From assembly GCF_050942425.1 (NCBI RefSeq), contig NZ_CP192063.1:5518001-5582000 (forward strand): 64,000 nt of DNA, read 5' to 3'. Below the pieces are notes generated by a model. The model made no database searches, was not told the origin of the DNA, and worked only from the letters and a program-made list of their open reading frames with translations. Both the position numbers and the translations under genes were made by a program. Numbering within the stretch: position 1 is the stretch's first letter; every line of letters begins with the position of its first letter. This document shows positions 36,810 to 46,317 of the stretch, piece by piece. The stretch is from Actinoallomurus sp050942425. Its GTDB lineage: Bacteria; Actinomycetota; Actinomycetes; Streptosporangiales; Streptosporangiaceae.

Positions 36810-37955
36810 TCACAGTCGTTTGGTCAGGGCGGTCGTGATCCGCTCCAGCGCCTCGATGAGGGCCGGTTGTGGGGTGGCGAAGTTCAGGCGGACGTGCCCC
36901 GCACCGCCGTGACCGTAGGTCGGGCCGGCTCCGGTGGCGACGCCGGCGTGCTCCAGGAGGAACGCCGCGGGTCGGTCGATGTCGAAGGCGGTCAGGTTCA
37001 GCCAGGAGAAGTACGTCGCTTCCGGGGCGTCGGCGTGGATGGGGAGTTCGGCTCCGGCGAGGAATTCGGTGACCAGGCGGCGGTTGTCGTCCAGGAACGT
37101 CAGCGCCTCGTCGAGCCATGGTGCGCCTTCGGCGAGGGCGGCCGTGGTGGCGACCATGCCGAGTGGGCTGATGCCGCTCTTTTCGACGTGGCGGATGCCG
37201 TCCCAGATCGCGGGGTCGCGGCCGTTGGTCAACGCGACCATGGCGCACCGCAGCCCGGGGAAGTTCCACGCCTTGGTCGCGCTGGTGACGGTGATCGCGT
37301 GTCGCCGGGCGGTCTCGTTGAGGGCGGCGTACGGGGTGAAGGGTTCGGTGTAGCGGATCGGGGCGTGGACCTCGTCGGAGATGACGCGGGCGCCGTACCG
37401 GTCGACGATCGCCGCGAGTTCGGCGAGCTCGTTCGCGGTGAAGACGCGTCCCACCGGATTGGCGGGGTGACAGAGGATCACCGAGCCCGCCCCGGCGCGC
37501 AGGGCGCGCTCGATTCCCGCCAGGTCGAGGCGGTACCTGCCGGCCTCGGGGCGCATCGGGACCTGTACGCAGGGGCGGCCGGTGACCGCGACGACCTCGA
37601 AGAAGCGGGGATAGGAGGGGGTGGGTACGACGACCGGAGACGACGGCTCGGTCAGATGCCGGATCGCGAGCAGGATGCCGCGCATCGCGTCGGGGATGAG
37701 CCGGATGTCGGCCGGCTTCACCGAGAGTCCCTGTCGTCCGAGCCAGGCTGCCGTCGCCGTGGGGACGCCGCTGAGGTGGTCGTCGACCGGATAGCCGAAC
37801 GCCTGGCGGTCGGTCGCCTCACGGACGGCGGCGAGGATGGGGTCGGCGATCGGCAGGTCCATCTCCGCGACGCCGAGATCGAGCACGTCCGGCCCGTGGT
37901 TCGACCAGCGTTTGCATCCGCGCGCCCGTGAGCGGGAGACGTCCCAGTTCAGCAA
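36810..37955 (-). CDS. MalY/PatB family PLP-dependent aminotransferase or C-S lyase
   Basis: A 381-residue fold-type I PLP enzyme. The PLP lysine lies in SATKAWNFPGLRCA, the signature of the MalY/PatB branch (cystathionine beta-lyase-like). DEVHAPI is the cofactor-binding Asp block. The start is TTG 37955 with AGGAGA seven bases before; the extension upstream is Arg/Pro-rich and unlikely to be translated. It is 46 bases downstream of an APC permease gene, so they form an operon. The pair may import and cleave or transaminate a sulfur or other amino acid. Confidence 0.85.
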   Translation of the reverse strand: MLNWDVSRSRARGCKRWSNHGPDVLDLGVAEMDLPIADPILAAVREATDRQAFGYPVDDHLSGVPTATAAWLGRQGLSVKPADIRLIPDAMRGILLAIRHLTEPSSPVVVPTPSYPRFFEVVAVTGRPCVQVPMRPEAGRYRLDLAGIERALRAGAGSVILCHPANPVGRVFTANELAELAAIVDRYGARVISDEVHAPIRYTEPFTPYAALNETARRHAITVTSATKAWNFPGLRCAMVALTNGRDPAIWDGIRHVEKSGISPLGMVATTAALAEGAPWLDEALTFLDDNRRLVTEFLAGAELPIHADAPEATYFSWLNLTAFDIDRPAAFLLEHAGVATGAGPTYGHGGAGHVRLNFATPQPALIEALERITTALTKRL

Positions 37956-38001
37956 TTCGGTTCTCCTGTTCGGTTTCTCCGCCGCCGCCGGTTCGGCGCG
38001 G

Positions 38002-39657
38002 TCACGTCTGAGGTCCTTCCGCGGGGATCGGTGAGCCCGATGCGGGCGCCGCCGGTTCGCTCGCGGTCGTCCCGGTCTCAACGCCGGCCGACCGGTGCCA
38101 GCTGAGCCCGGACCGGTAGGCCGCCCGCCAGATGACGAGGCTGGCGAGTCCGACGAGAAGCGAGTCGTACGGCGCCGCGATCACGTCACGGCCCTCGAAG
38201 CTGCCGAGGAAGGACACGAGGCCGAGGCCGCAGAGGAAGACGATCAGCCATGCACCGGTCCGGTACGACAGGCGCGTACGGGATGTGCGGCCGATGCCCT
38301 GAAAGGCGTAGACGACCAGGCCGATGAGCAGGAGCGGGGCGGCGACGCGGACGCGTTCCCATCCCGACCAGTACAGGATGAGACCCGACAGGACGAACGA
38401 ACTCGCCCCGACCGGGAGACTCCACCGCCCGAGCCAGCCGCCGCTGCGGTCGCCGGCCGCGTACAGGACGGTGACCGCGACGGACACGGCCGCGTAGCTG
38501 AGCCCGTAGTAGAAGCTGAGGGAGCTGGCGATGTCGGACCAGTTGCCCAGGGCCAGGACGATGACCACGCCGATGGTGAGGTTCAGCATCAGGGCGCGGC
38601 GCGGGATGCCGGTGCGTTCGTGCACGGCGGCGAAGAATCGGGGCAGGATGCCGTTCTGGGCGGCGCCGTAGGTGTAGCGGCCCTTGACCGACGCGGAGAT
38701 CAGGATGCTCCCGGTCGGGGAGAAGGCGGCGTCGGCCAGCAGCAGCCACGACAGCCATCCCATGCCGATCAGGCTCGCGAGCTGGGCGAGTGGCGAGGTC
38801 AGGTTGATGCCGCGCCATCCGGTGCCGAGCAGGCCGGTGGGGAGGGTGAACAGCATGGACAGCTGCAGGCCCAGGTAGATGACGAAGGAGACGGCGAGGG
38901 CGGTCAGCGTCGCGCGGGGCACCGTACGCCGGGGATCGCGTGCCTCCCCGGACAGCACCGCCGCGGCGTTGATGCCGGTGAAGGAGTAGATCAGGCCGGC
39001 GCCGACGATCGCGGTCAGCGACGCCGCGAAGCCGTTGGGCGCGAAGCCGCCTCCCGCCGCGTAGTTCTTGGTGTCGAACCCGCTGGCCAGCAGCAACACC
39101 ACGGTCAGTGCCGGGACGATGAACTTCACCGCGGTGACGGCGTTGTTGACCCGTGCGACGAAGCCGATGCCGATCATGTTGAGGGCGAACACGGCGATGA
39201 GCAGCACGGCCGCGCACAGGCGGCCTGGCACGGTGAGCGCCTCACCCGAGACCAGCCACGGCAGCCACCGGCCGGAGTACTGGGCGACCGCGGTCGCCTC
39301 GCTCGGTCCGGCGTAGGCGGCCTGCAGGAAGACCGCCCAGCCGATCACCGTGCCGACCAGCGGGCCGGAGGCGAGCTGAGGCCACCGGACGTTGCCTCCG
39401 GACAGCGGTCGGCGAAACGACAGGTCGATGTAGACCAGCGCGATCAGCAACGTGGCCAGCCCGGCGACGACCCAGGAGATCAAGGCCGCGGGCCCGGCCA
39501 GCTTCGAGGCCTTGTAGGCGGCGAACAGCCAGCCGGAGCCGATGACGCTGGAGAAGGTGATGGCGGTCAGCGAGAGCGTTCCCAGGCTGCGGTGGAGCCG
39601 CTGGTCGTCGCGGGGTGAGACGCCGGACGTCTGCGGCGCCGCGTCACGGTCGGGCAT
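38002..39657 (-). CDS. APC family amino acid permease
   Basis: A 551-residue membrane protein with about 12-14 hydrophobic segments. The first segment has TFSSVIGSGWLFAAYKAS, the GxG-containing helix I of the APC superfamily, followed by PAALISWVVAG. ATG 39657 has GAAGGAG at good spacing. It is the first gene of a two-gene operon with the MalY-like enzyme and is divergent from a LysR regulator that probably controls both. The substrate is unknown. Confidence 0.88.
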   Translation of the reverse strand: MPDRDAAPQTSGVSPRDDQRLHRSLGTLSLTAITFSSVIGSGWLFAAYKASKLAGPAALISWVVAGLATLLIALVYIDLSFRRPLSGGNVRWPQLASGPLVGTVIGWAVFLQAAYAGPSEATAVAQYSGRWLPWLVSGEALTVPGRLCAAVLLIAVFALNMIGIGFVARVNNAVTAVKFIVPALTVVLLLASGFDTKNYAAGGGFAPNGFAASLTAIVGAGLIYSFTGINAAAVLSGEARDPRRTVPRATLTALAVSFVIYLGLQLSMLFTLPTGLLGTGWRGINLTSPLAQLASLIGMGWLSWLLLADAAFSPTGSILISASVKGRYTYGAAQNGILPRFFAAVHERTGIPRRALMLNLTIGVVIVLALGNWSDIASSLSFYYGLSYAAVSVAVTVLYAAGDRSGGWLGRWSLPVGASSFVLSGLILYWSGWERVRVAAPLLLIGLVVYAFQGIGRTSRTRLSYRTGAWLIVFLCGLGLVSFLGSFEGRDVIAAPYDSLLVGLASLVIWRAAYRSGLSWHRSAGVETGTTASEPAAPASGSPIPAEGPQT

Positions 39658-39842
39658 GTGTGCTCCTTCTGTGCTCGGCACGGTCGGCAGGACCCCCGGC
39701 GAGAGGTGGCGACCGGAATCGCCGGTCACCAACCCGACTTCACTGCTCAAACCCAAGGTCAGGGCCTGTACCGGTACCGTGCCGTACGCGGGCGTCGGTC
39801 GAGTAGACGGCGTTTGCCTGGACCTAGCCCTAAGCTGCGCCT

Positions 39843-40772
39843 ATGCCGCTGGAAAGCATAGAAACAGCCGATTTGGTGGTTTTTGACGCTGTTGCCCGGA
39901 CCGGCAGCTTCGGTGGCGCGGCCGTCGAACTCCAGCTGTCCCAGCCCTCGGTGAGCACCCGCATGTCCGCTCTGGAACGCAGACTCCAGGCACGGCTGTT
40001 CACCAGAGGGGCTCGCGGCACGACGCTCACCCCGGCCGGAACGCGCTTCCTCGGTTACGCGCGCCGATGCCTGGAACTCCTCGACGAGGCCCGGCTCGCC
40101 GTACGCCGGCAGGACCTCAGCCGACTCACCCTCACCGCGCCCGCCAGCCTCGCCACCACGCTGTTCCGGCCCGTTCTGAAGGCCTTGGCCGAGCACCCTC
40201 TCGACGTCCGCTGCCGGGTCGCGACCAGCGACGAAGCCATCACCCTCCTGCTCGACGGCGCCGTCGACGCCGCGTTCGTCGTGCATCGGGTACTGCCCGC
40301 GAGCCTGCGGTCGCGACTCGTCGCACGCTCACCTTTCGTCGCGGTGTGCGGGCCGGACCACACGCTGGCCGAACGCGACGGGCTTTCCCCTGCGGACCTC
40401 ACGGCGACGAAGGTCGCGGTCCACTACACCGTGCACGCACTTCCACGGCCCGCGGCCGGAAGCGACCCCGCGGACGAACTCGCCAACCTGTTCGCCCACC
40501 CCGAACGCGACCGGCATCACCCCGTCCAACTCGTCGGAGCGCCCGACGTCGCCGTCGAACTCGCCGTCGAGGCCGACTACGTGGCCGTCGTCCCGCTGTA
40601 CGCGGCATCCCAGGCCCTGAACGCGGGCCGCGTCCGCCTGCTCCCGCTGACGCTGCCGAACTGGCAACTGGAGATCTGGCTCGCCCACCGAGCCGACTCC
40701 GAAGACCACGCGGGTCTCCAGCGGCTGCTCCACGAGCTTCCAGCCGTCACCGCTGCCGCAGCCCCCGCCTGA
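39843..40772 (+). CDS. LysR family transcriptional regulator
   Basis: A 309-residue regulator. The N-terminal winged helix has FDAVARTGSFGGAAVELQLSQPSVSTRMSALE, followed by the two-lobed effector domain. There is no ribosome site before ATG 39843; TAAGCT at 39831-39836 is at -10 distance, so the mRNA is probably leaderless. It is divergent from the permease gene (185 bases between), the usual arrangement for control of a divergent operon. A perfect 10-bp palindrome GTACCGGTAC at 39768 in the gap is a candidate site. Confidence 0.9.
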   Translation: MPLESIETADLVVFDAVARTGSFGGAAVELQLSQPSVSTRMSALERRLQARLFTRGARGTTLTPAGTRFLGYARRCLELLDEARLAVRRQDLSRLTLTAPASLATTLFRPVLKALAEHPLDVRCRVATSDEAITLLLDGAVDAAFVVHRVLPASLRSRLVARSPFVAVCGPDHTLAERDGLSPADLTATKVAVHYTVHALPRPAAGSDPADELANLFAHPERDRHHPVQLVGAPDVAVELAVEADYVAVVPLYAASQALNAGRVRLLPLTLPNWQLEIWLAHRADSEDHAGLQRLLHELPAVTAAAAPA

Positions 40773-41014
40773 CCTGGGAATATCGCGAGCCCGCGTCACC
40801 GTCGTGGCACGCCGGAATCGTCGCGGCGTCAGACGGCCGCGTCGCGATGAGCGACGCCGAGGCCGCTCGGCCTTGTTCCAGAGATCCAATATCCCTATGG
40901 TCAACGTATGAGAAGTTGTTCAGATGTTCATCAATGTCCCCGCACGCCCATGAACGGGGCGCGGCGGGACCGGCACATTCAGCGACGAGTGTTCGACTCC
41001 TCAAGGAGGAAGCC

Positions 41015-41626
41015 ATGGCGGTGGCCGCATTGGTCCTCTACCTGCTCTGGGCGGCATTGGCGTTCGGGCTGCGCGGCGTGATCCAGCGGCACCGCACGGG
41101 CGACGCCGGATTCCGGGGCGGGGGCCTTCGGCGGGGCAGTGTCCAATGGTGGGCGCGCGTCCTGTTCATCGGTGCTCTGGTGGTCGCTCCGGCCGGCCCG
41201 GTCGCTGAACTCGTCGGGCACGATCCCATCGGACTTCTGGACCGTACGAGCGTCCGAACGGCCGGCGCGGTGATCACCGTGCTCGGAGTGGCGGCCACGA
41301 TGGCGGCCCAATGGTCGATGGGCGTGTCCTGGCGGGTGGGCGTCGACGAGACCGAACGCACCGACCTGGTGACGACCGGTGCGTTCGCTCTGGCCCGCAA
41401 CCCCATCTTCACCGCGATGATCGCCACGGCGATCGGGCTGGTGGCGATGGTGCCGAACCTCATCGCCGTCGCGGGGCTGGCCCTGGCGGTCGTGGCGATC
41501 GAGCTTCAGGTCCGCGCCGTTGAAGAGCCCTACCTGCATCGCGTCCACGGCGAGCACTACCGCCGCTACTCCGCGTCGGTCGGCCGGTTTCTGCCCGGCA
41601 TCGGTCGCTACCGAGGACTCCTCTAG
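41015..41626 (+). CDS. Isoprenylcysteine carboxyl methyltransferase-like membrane protein
   Basis: A 203-residue membrane protein with about five hydrophobic helices and the ICMT/PEMT C-terminal motif TGAFALARNPIFTAMI, followed by EEPYLHRVHGEHYRRYSASVGRFLP. ATG 41015 has AGGAGG six bases upstream. Bacterial members are S-adenosylmethionine-dependent methyltransferases of unknown substrate, or have lost activity. It stands alone, and no operon partner is clear. Confidence 0.8.
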   Translation: MAVAALVLYLLWAALAFGLRGVIQRHRTGDAGFRGGGLRRGSVQWWARVLFIGALVVAPAGPVAELVGHDPIGLLDRTSVRTAGAVITVLGVAATMAAQWSMGVSWRVGVDETERTDLVTTGAFALARNPIFTAMIATAIGLVAMVPNLIAVAGLALAVVAIELQVRAVEEPYLHRVHGEHYRRYSASVGRFLPGIGRYRGLL

Positions 41627-41940
41627 AGGCCGTTCGCTACGACCTGCTATTTGGCCGCATGGCCAGCGGCTAGCACCCGCATTCAATTTCCTGGCCGGAC
41701 CCTGAACGCGTCAGAAGTCGCGTCCCGGACGCGGCCGGGCCACCGCGGAGTCCGACGCTTCCTTGTCCGTCGCCGCCATCGCTCGGTGAATCGAACGCCA
41801 CGGCGGTCCTCGCTCACGGCCAGATCGCATCGTCACCTCTCACAGCGCGGAATCAGCCGAAGGCTCGCGTTCCGGGCGTTGATCGACGATGATCATCTCG
41901 TGAGGTCGGAACGTTCCATGCCTTCCCCCAGGAGGAACAC
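41627..41940. other. Intergenic region upstream of P450
   Basis: About 310 bases without a gene. The one feature noted is an inverted repeat TGATC-N6-GATCA at 41880-41895, 45 bases before the P450 start. It could be a regulator site, but the arms are only five bases. Confidence 0.3.
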
Positions 41941-43125
41941 GTGACTCCGCAGCGGATCCCGGTACCGACAGAGCACATCTACGACACTCAGGCGCGGCTA
42001 CGTGACATCGGACCGGTCGTGCCGATCGAGCTCGCCGGCGGAGTCTCCGTGTGGGCGGTGACCACGCACGCCGCGGCGCACGAGGTCCTGGCCAACGACA
42101 AGGCGTACGCGCGCAACTCCCGCAACTGGCCCGCGCTGCACGACGGCAGCATCCCGGCGGACTGGCCGTTCCGGCCGTTCATCGAGGCCGACCACATGGC
42201 GACGGCGGACGGCCTCGACCACCGACGGCTGCGCACGATGGTGAACAAGGCGTTCACCCCGTCCAGGGTGGCGGCCCTGGCACCCCGCGTCGAGGAGATC
42301 ACCGCCGCGCTCATCGACGATCTGAAGGCGGCCGGCGACGGCGTGGACCTGGTCCCGGCCTTCGGCGAGGCCCTGCCGATCAAGGTGATCTGCGAGTTGT
42401 TCGGCATACCGGAGGAGGACCGGGCACCGCTCCGAGGCTGGACCCAATCGGTGATCAGCGCCGGCGACCAGTCGGTCGAAGCGCAGTTCGCGATGCTCGG
42501 TTACCTCGCCCGGTTCGCCGAACGCCGGCGCGCCGACCCGCAGGACGACCTCACCTCAATGCTGATCAAGGTGCAGGAGGACGGCGAGGTCACCCTCTCC
42601 GACGACGAACTCGCCGGCATGCTCTTCCTGTTCGTGATCGCCGGGCACGAGACCACGATGCACCTGCTCGACAACGCCATCGTGGCGCTGTCAGTGCACC
42701 CCGACCAGCGCGACCTCGCCATCCGGGACGGCCTCTGGGAACAGGTGGTCGAGGAGACACTGCGCCGCTATCCCTCCGTGCCGATGGCCGTCTTCCGATT
42801 CACCACTCAGGACACCACGCTGGCCGGCGTGGAACTCCCCGCCGGCGCCCCATTGCTGCTGTCCCTGTCGGGGACCGACTCGGCCCAGCACGGCGCCGAC
42901 GCCGACGGGTTCGACATCACCCGCACCTCGAGAGCCCACCTGGCCTTCGGGCACGGGCCGCACTTCTGTGTCGGCGCGCCGCTCGCCCGGCTGGAAGGCA
43001 GGATCGGCCTGTCCGCGCTGTACCAGCGCTTCCCGAAGCTACGCATGGCGGTCGACCCGTCCGAGGTGCCGTACACCTCGTTCACCACGAGCGGACCCGC
43101 CTCGCTCCCGGTCCACCTGTACTGA
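41941..43125 (+). CDS. Cytochrome P450
   Basis: A 394-residue soluble P450. The I-helix AGHETT, the ExxR pair in EETLRRYP and the heme loop FGHGPHFCVG are present. GTG 41941 follows CAGGAGG. No ferredoxin or reductase is adjacent, so electrons come from elsewhere. It belongs to the CYP105/107-like bacterial group by general look. Its 3' end overlaps the convergent glucuronidase-like gene by 44 bases. Confidence 0.9.
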   Translation: MTPQRIPVPTEHIYDTQARLRDIGPVVPIELAGGVSVWAVTTHAAAHEVLANDKAYARNSRNWPALHDGSIPADWPFRPFIEADHMATADGLDHRRLRTMVNKAFTPSRVAALAPRVEEITAALIDDLKAAGDGVDLVPAFGEALPIKVICELFGIPEEDRAPLRGWTQSVISAGDQSVEAQFAMLGYLARFAERRRADPQDDLTSMLIKVQEDGEVTLSDDELAGMLFLFVIAGHETTMHLLDNAIVALSVHPDQRDLAIRDGLWEQVVEETLRRYPSVPMAVFRFTTQDTTLAGVELPAGAPLLLSLSGTDSAQHGADADGFDITRTSRAHLAFGHGPHFCVGAPLARLEGRIGLSALYQRFPKLRMAVDPSEVPYTSFTTSGPASLPVHLY

Positions 43126-46100
43126 CCGGCGCCGGCCGGCCGGCGGCGACCAGGCCGCCGGCCGCGACCAGCGTGCCGCCGACGGCGGTGACCAGCTTGG
43201 GCAGCCACGGCGGGACGTCCAGGAAGCCGGTGACGCCGAGGATGCGGTGCATGCCCCAGGGCAGCAGGGCCATCTGGTCGTTCCACGCGGCCAGCGAGGT
43301 CTCCATCCCGGCCGCCCAGAGGATCGCGCCGAGCAGGACGAACGGGGCGCCGGCGGCGGCGAGGACCGGTGCGACGGTGGACCGGGCGCCGAGCGCGCGG
43401 AGCGCGAGGTGCGCGGCGACCGGTACCCAGAGGAAGGCCGCGAAGGCGACGGTGATGTACACCGATCGCGCCTGCGGCCGGGTCCAGAAGTCGTACCAGT
43501 ACCGGCCTGGTCCGCGCTCGGCCAAGGCGCCGAGCATTATCAGGGTGCGCACGACAGCGGCTCCGCCGACGGCCGCGTACAGGCCGAACCGGTCGCGGCC
43601 GCGCAGGAGCACGCGCAGCACACCGGCGAAGGCTCCCCACCCGCCGAGGGTGATCAGCAGGTGGGCGGGTGAGGCGAACCGGCTGTAGCAAGCCCGGCTG
43701 AGCACCAGTGCGGCCGCGGGCAGCGCCCACACCAGCACCCGGTCCAGGACAGTGGGCGGCGGGCCGAGGTCACCGACGCGCCACGGTCTCGTGGTGCCGA
43801 GCCACAGCGCGCGCAGGGCCGCGGCGCCGGGCGGGCGCCGACGGCGGGTCAGCGCCCGCAGCAGCCGCTGCCCGGCCGAGGTACCCAGGGCCAGCATGGC
43901 GATGAGCACGACCAGCAGCCCGCGGGCCAGCCACGCCATCGCCAAGTCCCGTTCCGCGCGGGCCAGCCCGATGTCGGCCGCCGGGAACCGGTACGGCGGC
44001 AGGTCGACGTTCCCGGTGTATCGCCGCAGGTGCTCGTCGCGCGCCGCGGTGTACCGGGACCGGGCGGCCAGCCACTGCGTGCGGGCGTCCGCCGACCCGG
44101 TGTCCAGCCACTGCGCGTACCGCAGGAACATGGTCCGGTACGCGGCCAGCGTGTCGAACAGGTCGACCTCATAGTCCAGAGCGCCGGCGAAGGACCGGCG
44201 TTGCGCCGGCTCGCGCCAGGCGGCGGGGTCGGTCGCGGCGAGCAGGCCGCGCATCCGCCGCGCCGTGGCGGTCGCCTCGTCGCCCTCCCGGATCGCCTCG
44301 TCCAGGTGGTCCCGGCTCACCGCGTAGATGCTGTCGAGCACCGCGCTGTCGCCAGTGACGATGTCCCACTCGAAGATCCACATCATCGGCGGGGGTTCCA
44401 GGCCGAGCGCCTTGACCGTGCGCTGCGCGTACGGCCCGATGTAGAGGCCGTTGGTGATCGCCTGGCGGGACAGGGCCAGCACCTGGCCTATCGCCCGTAC
44501 GGTGGACGGATCGGTGCTGAACGTCTGGCGGATCCAGTCCGCGGACAGCCGCGCCGGGTCGGCGTCCAGGTCGGCGGCCAGCCGCGCCGCGGTGTAGACG
44601 TTCAGGTCGAACATCTGCCAGAAGCCGGCGCGCAGGTAGAGGGTGCGCGGCCCGGCGCGCAGCGGTCCGCCCATCTGGGACCAGGTCCAGATGCCCTCGA
44701 TGCGCGGGTTGGCGGCCAGCAGGGTGCGCAGCGCCTCCTGGTGCAGCGTGGTCAGGTCGTTGGGCAGCGCCCCGAAGCCCTCGAACTCCCGCCGCGCCTG
44801 GAACTCCACGATCCGCCGCTGCTTGCCGACCTTCAGCGTGTCGTTGAACGGAAGGTGGCTGTAGTAGTCGCCGAGGCAGTACTTGGTCGACACGACCAGG
44901 TGCGGGTCGTCGATGCCGCCGAGCACCTGCTCGTACCGCTGCGGGTTGGTGTGCAGGTCGCCGATGGAGCCGATGCCGATGGTCCAGGTGCGGAAGATGA
45001 TGTCCCGGCCGCCCTCGCCGGCGACCGCGAGCAGCGCGCGCAGCATGGCGCGCACCGAGGCCGGAGTCTTCACCGCGATCCGCGAGGTGTAGTCCCAGCC
45101 TGGGAACCGGTACGCGGCGCCGCCCTCGCCGACCCTGATGACCAGCCCGTCCGCGTACGGCAGCGCGGTGAACAGCTCGCGCAGCCCGGCCTGGTACACC
45201 TCCCAGAGTCGAGCGTCGCGGGTCGCCAGGCCGCCGAAACGCCGCTGGAGGTACCGCTGCAGCGGCGGCGACAGCGCCAGCATGTCGGTCGCGAAGTAGA
45301 CCTTCATCCCCGCGTCGTGCGCGTACCGCCAGACCGGGCCGAACGCGGCGACCATCGCCTTCGCGCGGGCGATGTGGCCGTCCCCGGCCGGGTACACCTG
45401 GTGTCCGTCGCCGACGCCGGCGAACGTGACGTACTCCAGGAAGCCGGGCACCACCACGCCGTTGTAGCCCTCGGCGAGCCCGCGGTCGACCAGCTGCCGG
45501 AACTGCGCCGCGATCCGGGCGACGGCCGCCGCGTCCGCATAGGGCGGCCCGGCGAGGACGGCGGGCCCGACCACGTCGGTGTTGAGTGAGTAGTCGTCGC
45601 TGGCGACGAAGCCGGCCGGGTCGTCGGGCAGCCCGACCGACCCGGTGTCCAGCAGCCGCAGGCCCAACCGGGGCGCGATGAGCCTGTCGCTCTGGCCGGC
45701 CGGCGGTATCTCCTCGCCGGAACGGATCCGGTCGGCCATCGCGTACAGCCCGGTCGCGGCACCGGCCGGATGCGCCGCCCGCAGCACCAGTCCGGCAGCG
45801 GTGCGGGTCAGCCGGTACGCCTCCTCGGGCGCGCCGCCGACGCCATCGTCCAGCTCGACCCGCAGCACTGCCCCGCGTGGCGCCACCAGCCCCGTGACGA
45901 TGGCCGGGCGCGCCTCGCCCCGGCCGACCAGCGCATCGGCCACCGCTCGCGCGGCCAGCCGTACCGGGAGATCGTCGGGGGCGACGATCTGGGTGATGGG
46001 CGGCGCGGCGGCCATCCCGCGCGGGGCCGCCGCGGTCAGATCTTCGCGCGGTACGTCGGCCGGTTCGAACGACAGCCCGAGCGCGGCGCCGACCTGATAG

Positions 46101-46204
46101 GCGACCGCGGCACCGATGCCGAGCAGACCGGCCACGGTGGCGGCCACCACCCAAGGGCGCATGCCGCGCGCGGCGGTCGCATGCCGTTTGGGGCCCACGC
46201 GCAC
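43082..46204 (-). CDS. Alpha-glucuronidase-like (GH67-type) domain fused to a multi-pass membrane domain
   Basis: A 1040-residue protein. Residues about 18-40 form an N-terminal membrane helix, followed by a large extracellular part of about 700 residues. This has EAYRLTRTAAGLVLRAAHPAGAATGLYAMAD, the N-terminal alpha-glucuronidase domain pattern, and GFWQMFDLNVYTAARLAAD, close to the GH67 catalytic-domain end. From about residue 750 seven further hydrophobic segments follow, and the tail is Gly/Pro/Arg-rich. GH67 enzymes are normally soluble. The catalytic Glu/Asp set cannot be verified by eye, so the domain may be inactive. Start GTG 46204. It may hydrolyse or sense uronic acid polymers at the cell surface. 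Confidence 0.65.
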   Translation of the reverse strand: MRVGPKRHATAARGMRPWVVAATVAGLLGIGAAVAYQVGAALGLSFEPADVPREDLTAAAPRGMAAAPPITQIVAPDDLPVRLAARAVADALVGRGEARPAIVTGLVAPRGAVLRVELDDGVGGAPEEAYRLTRTAAGLVLRAAHPAGAATGLYAMADRIRSGEEIPPAGQSDRLIAPRLGLRLLDTGSVGLPDDPAGFVASDDYSLNTDVVGPAVLAGPPYADAAAVARIAAQFRQLVDRGLAEGYNGVVVPGFLEYVTFAGVGDGHQVYPAGDGHIARAKAMVAAFGPVWRYAHDAGMKVYFATDMLALSPPLQRYLQRRFGGLATRDARLWEVYQAGLRELFTALPYADGLVIRVGEGGAAYRFPGWDYTSRIAVKTPASVRAMLRALLAVAGEGGRDIIFRTWTIGIGSIGDLHTNPQRYEQVLGGIDDPHLVVSTKYCLGDYYSHLPFNDTLKVGKQRRIVEFQARREFEGFGALPNDLTTLHQEALRTLLAANPRIEGIWTWSQMGGPLRAGPRTLYLRAGFWQMFDLNVYTAARLAADLDADPARLSADWIRQTFSTDPSTVRAIGQVLALSRQAITNGLYIGPYAQRTVKALGLEPPPMMWIFEWDIVTGDSAVLDSIYAVSRDHLDEAIREGDEATATARRMRGLLAATDPAAWREPAQRRSFAGALDYEVDLFDTLAAYRTMFLRYAQWLDTGSADARTQWLAARSRYTAARDEHLRRYTGNVDLPPYRFPAADIGLARAERDLAMAWLARGLLVVLIAMLALGTSAGQRLLRALTRRRRPPGAAALRALWLGTTRPWRVGDLGPPPTVLDRVLVWALPAAALVLSRACYSRFASPAHLLITLGGWGAFAGVLRVLLRGRDRFGLYAAVGGAAVVRTLIMLGALAERGPGRYWYDFWTRPQARSVYITVAFAAFLWVPVAAHLALRALGARSTVAPVLAAAGAPFVLLGAILWAAGMETSLAAWNDQMALLPWGMHRILGVTGFLDVPPWLPKLVTAVGGTLVAAGGLVAAGRPAPVSTGGPGARRVRSW

Positions 46205-46317
46205 ATGTTAGGCCACCAGCCTGTCCGGCTCAGCTGGCCGCGACGCCGGATCGCTTTCAGGGGCGGCCGCGCGCTAACGAACTCGGCGAGTGCTCCGGGA
46301 ACGCGGCGCGGGCCGCG

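Noticed and set aside
41880..41895. Operator for a TetR-type regulator before the second P450
   Set aside because: The arms are only five bases, and no regulator gene is adjacent.
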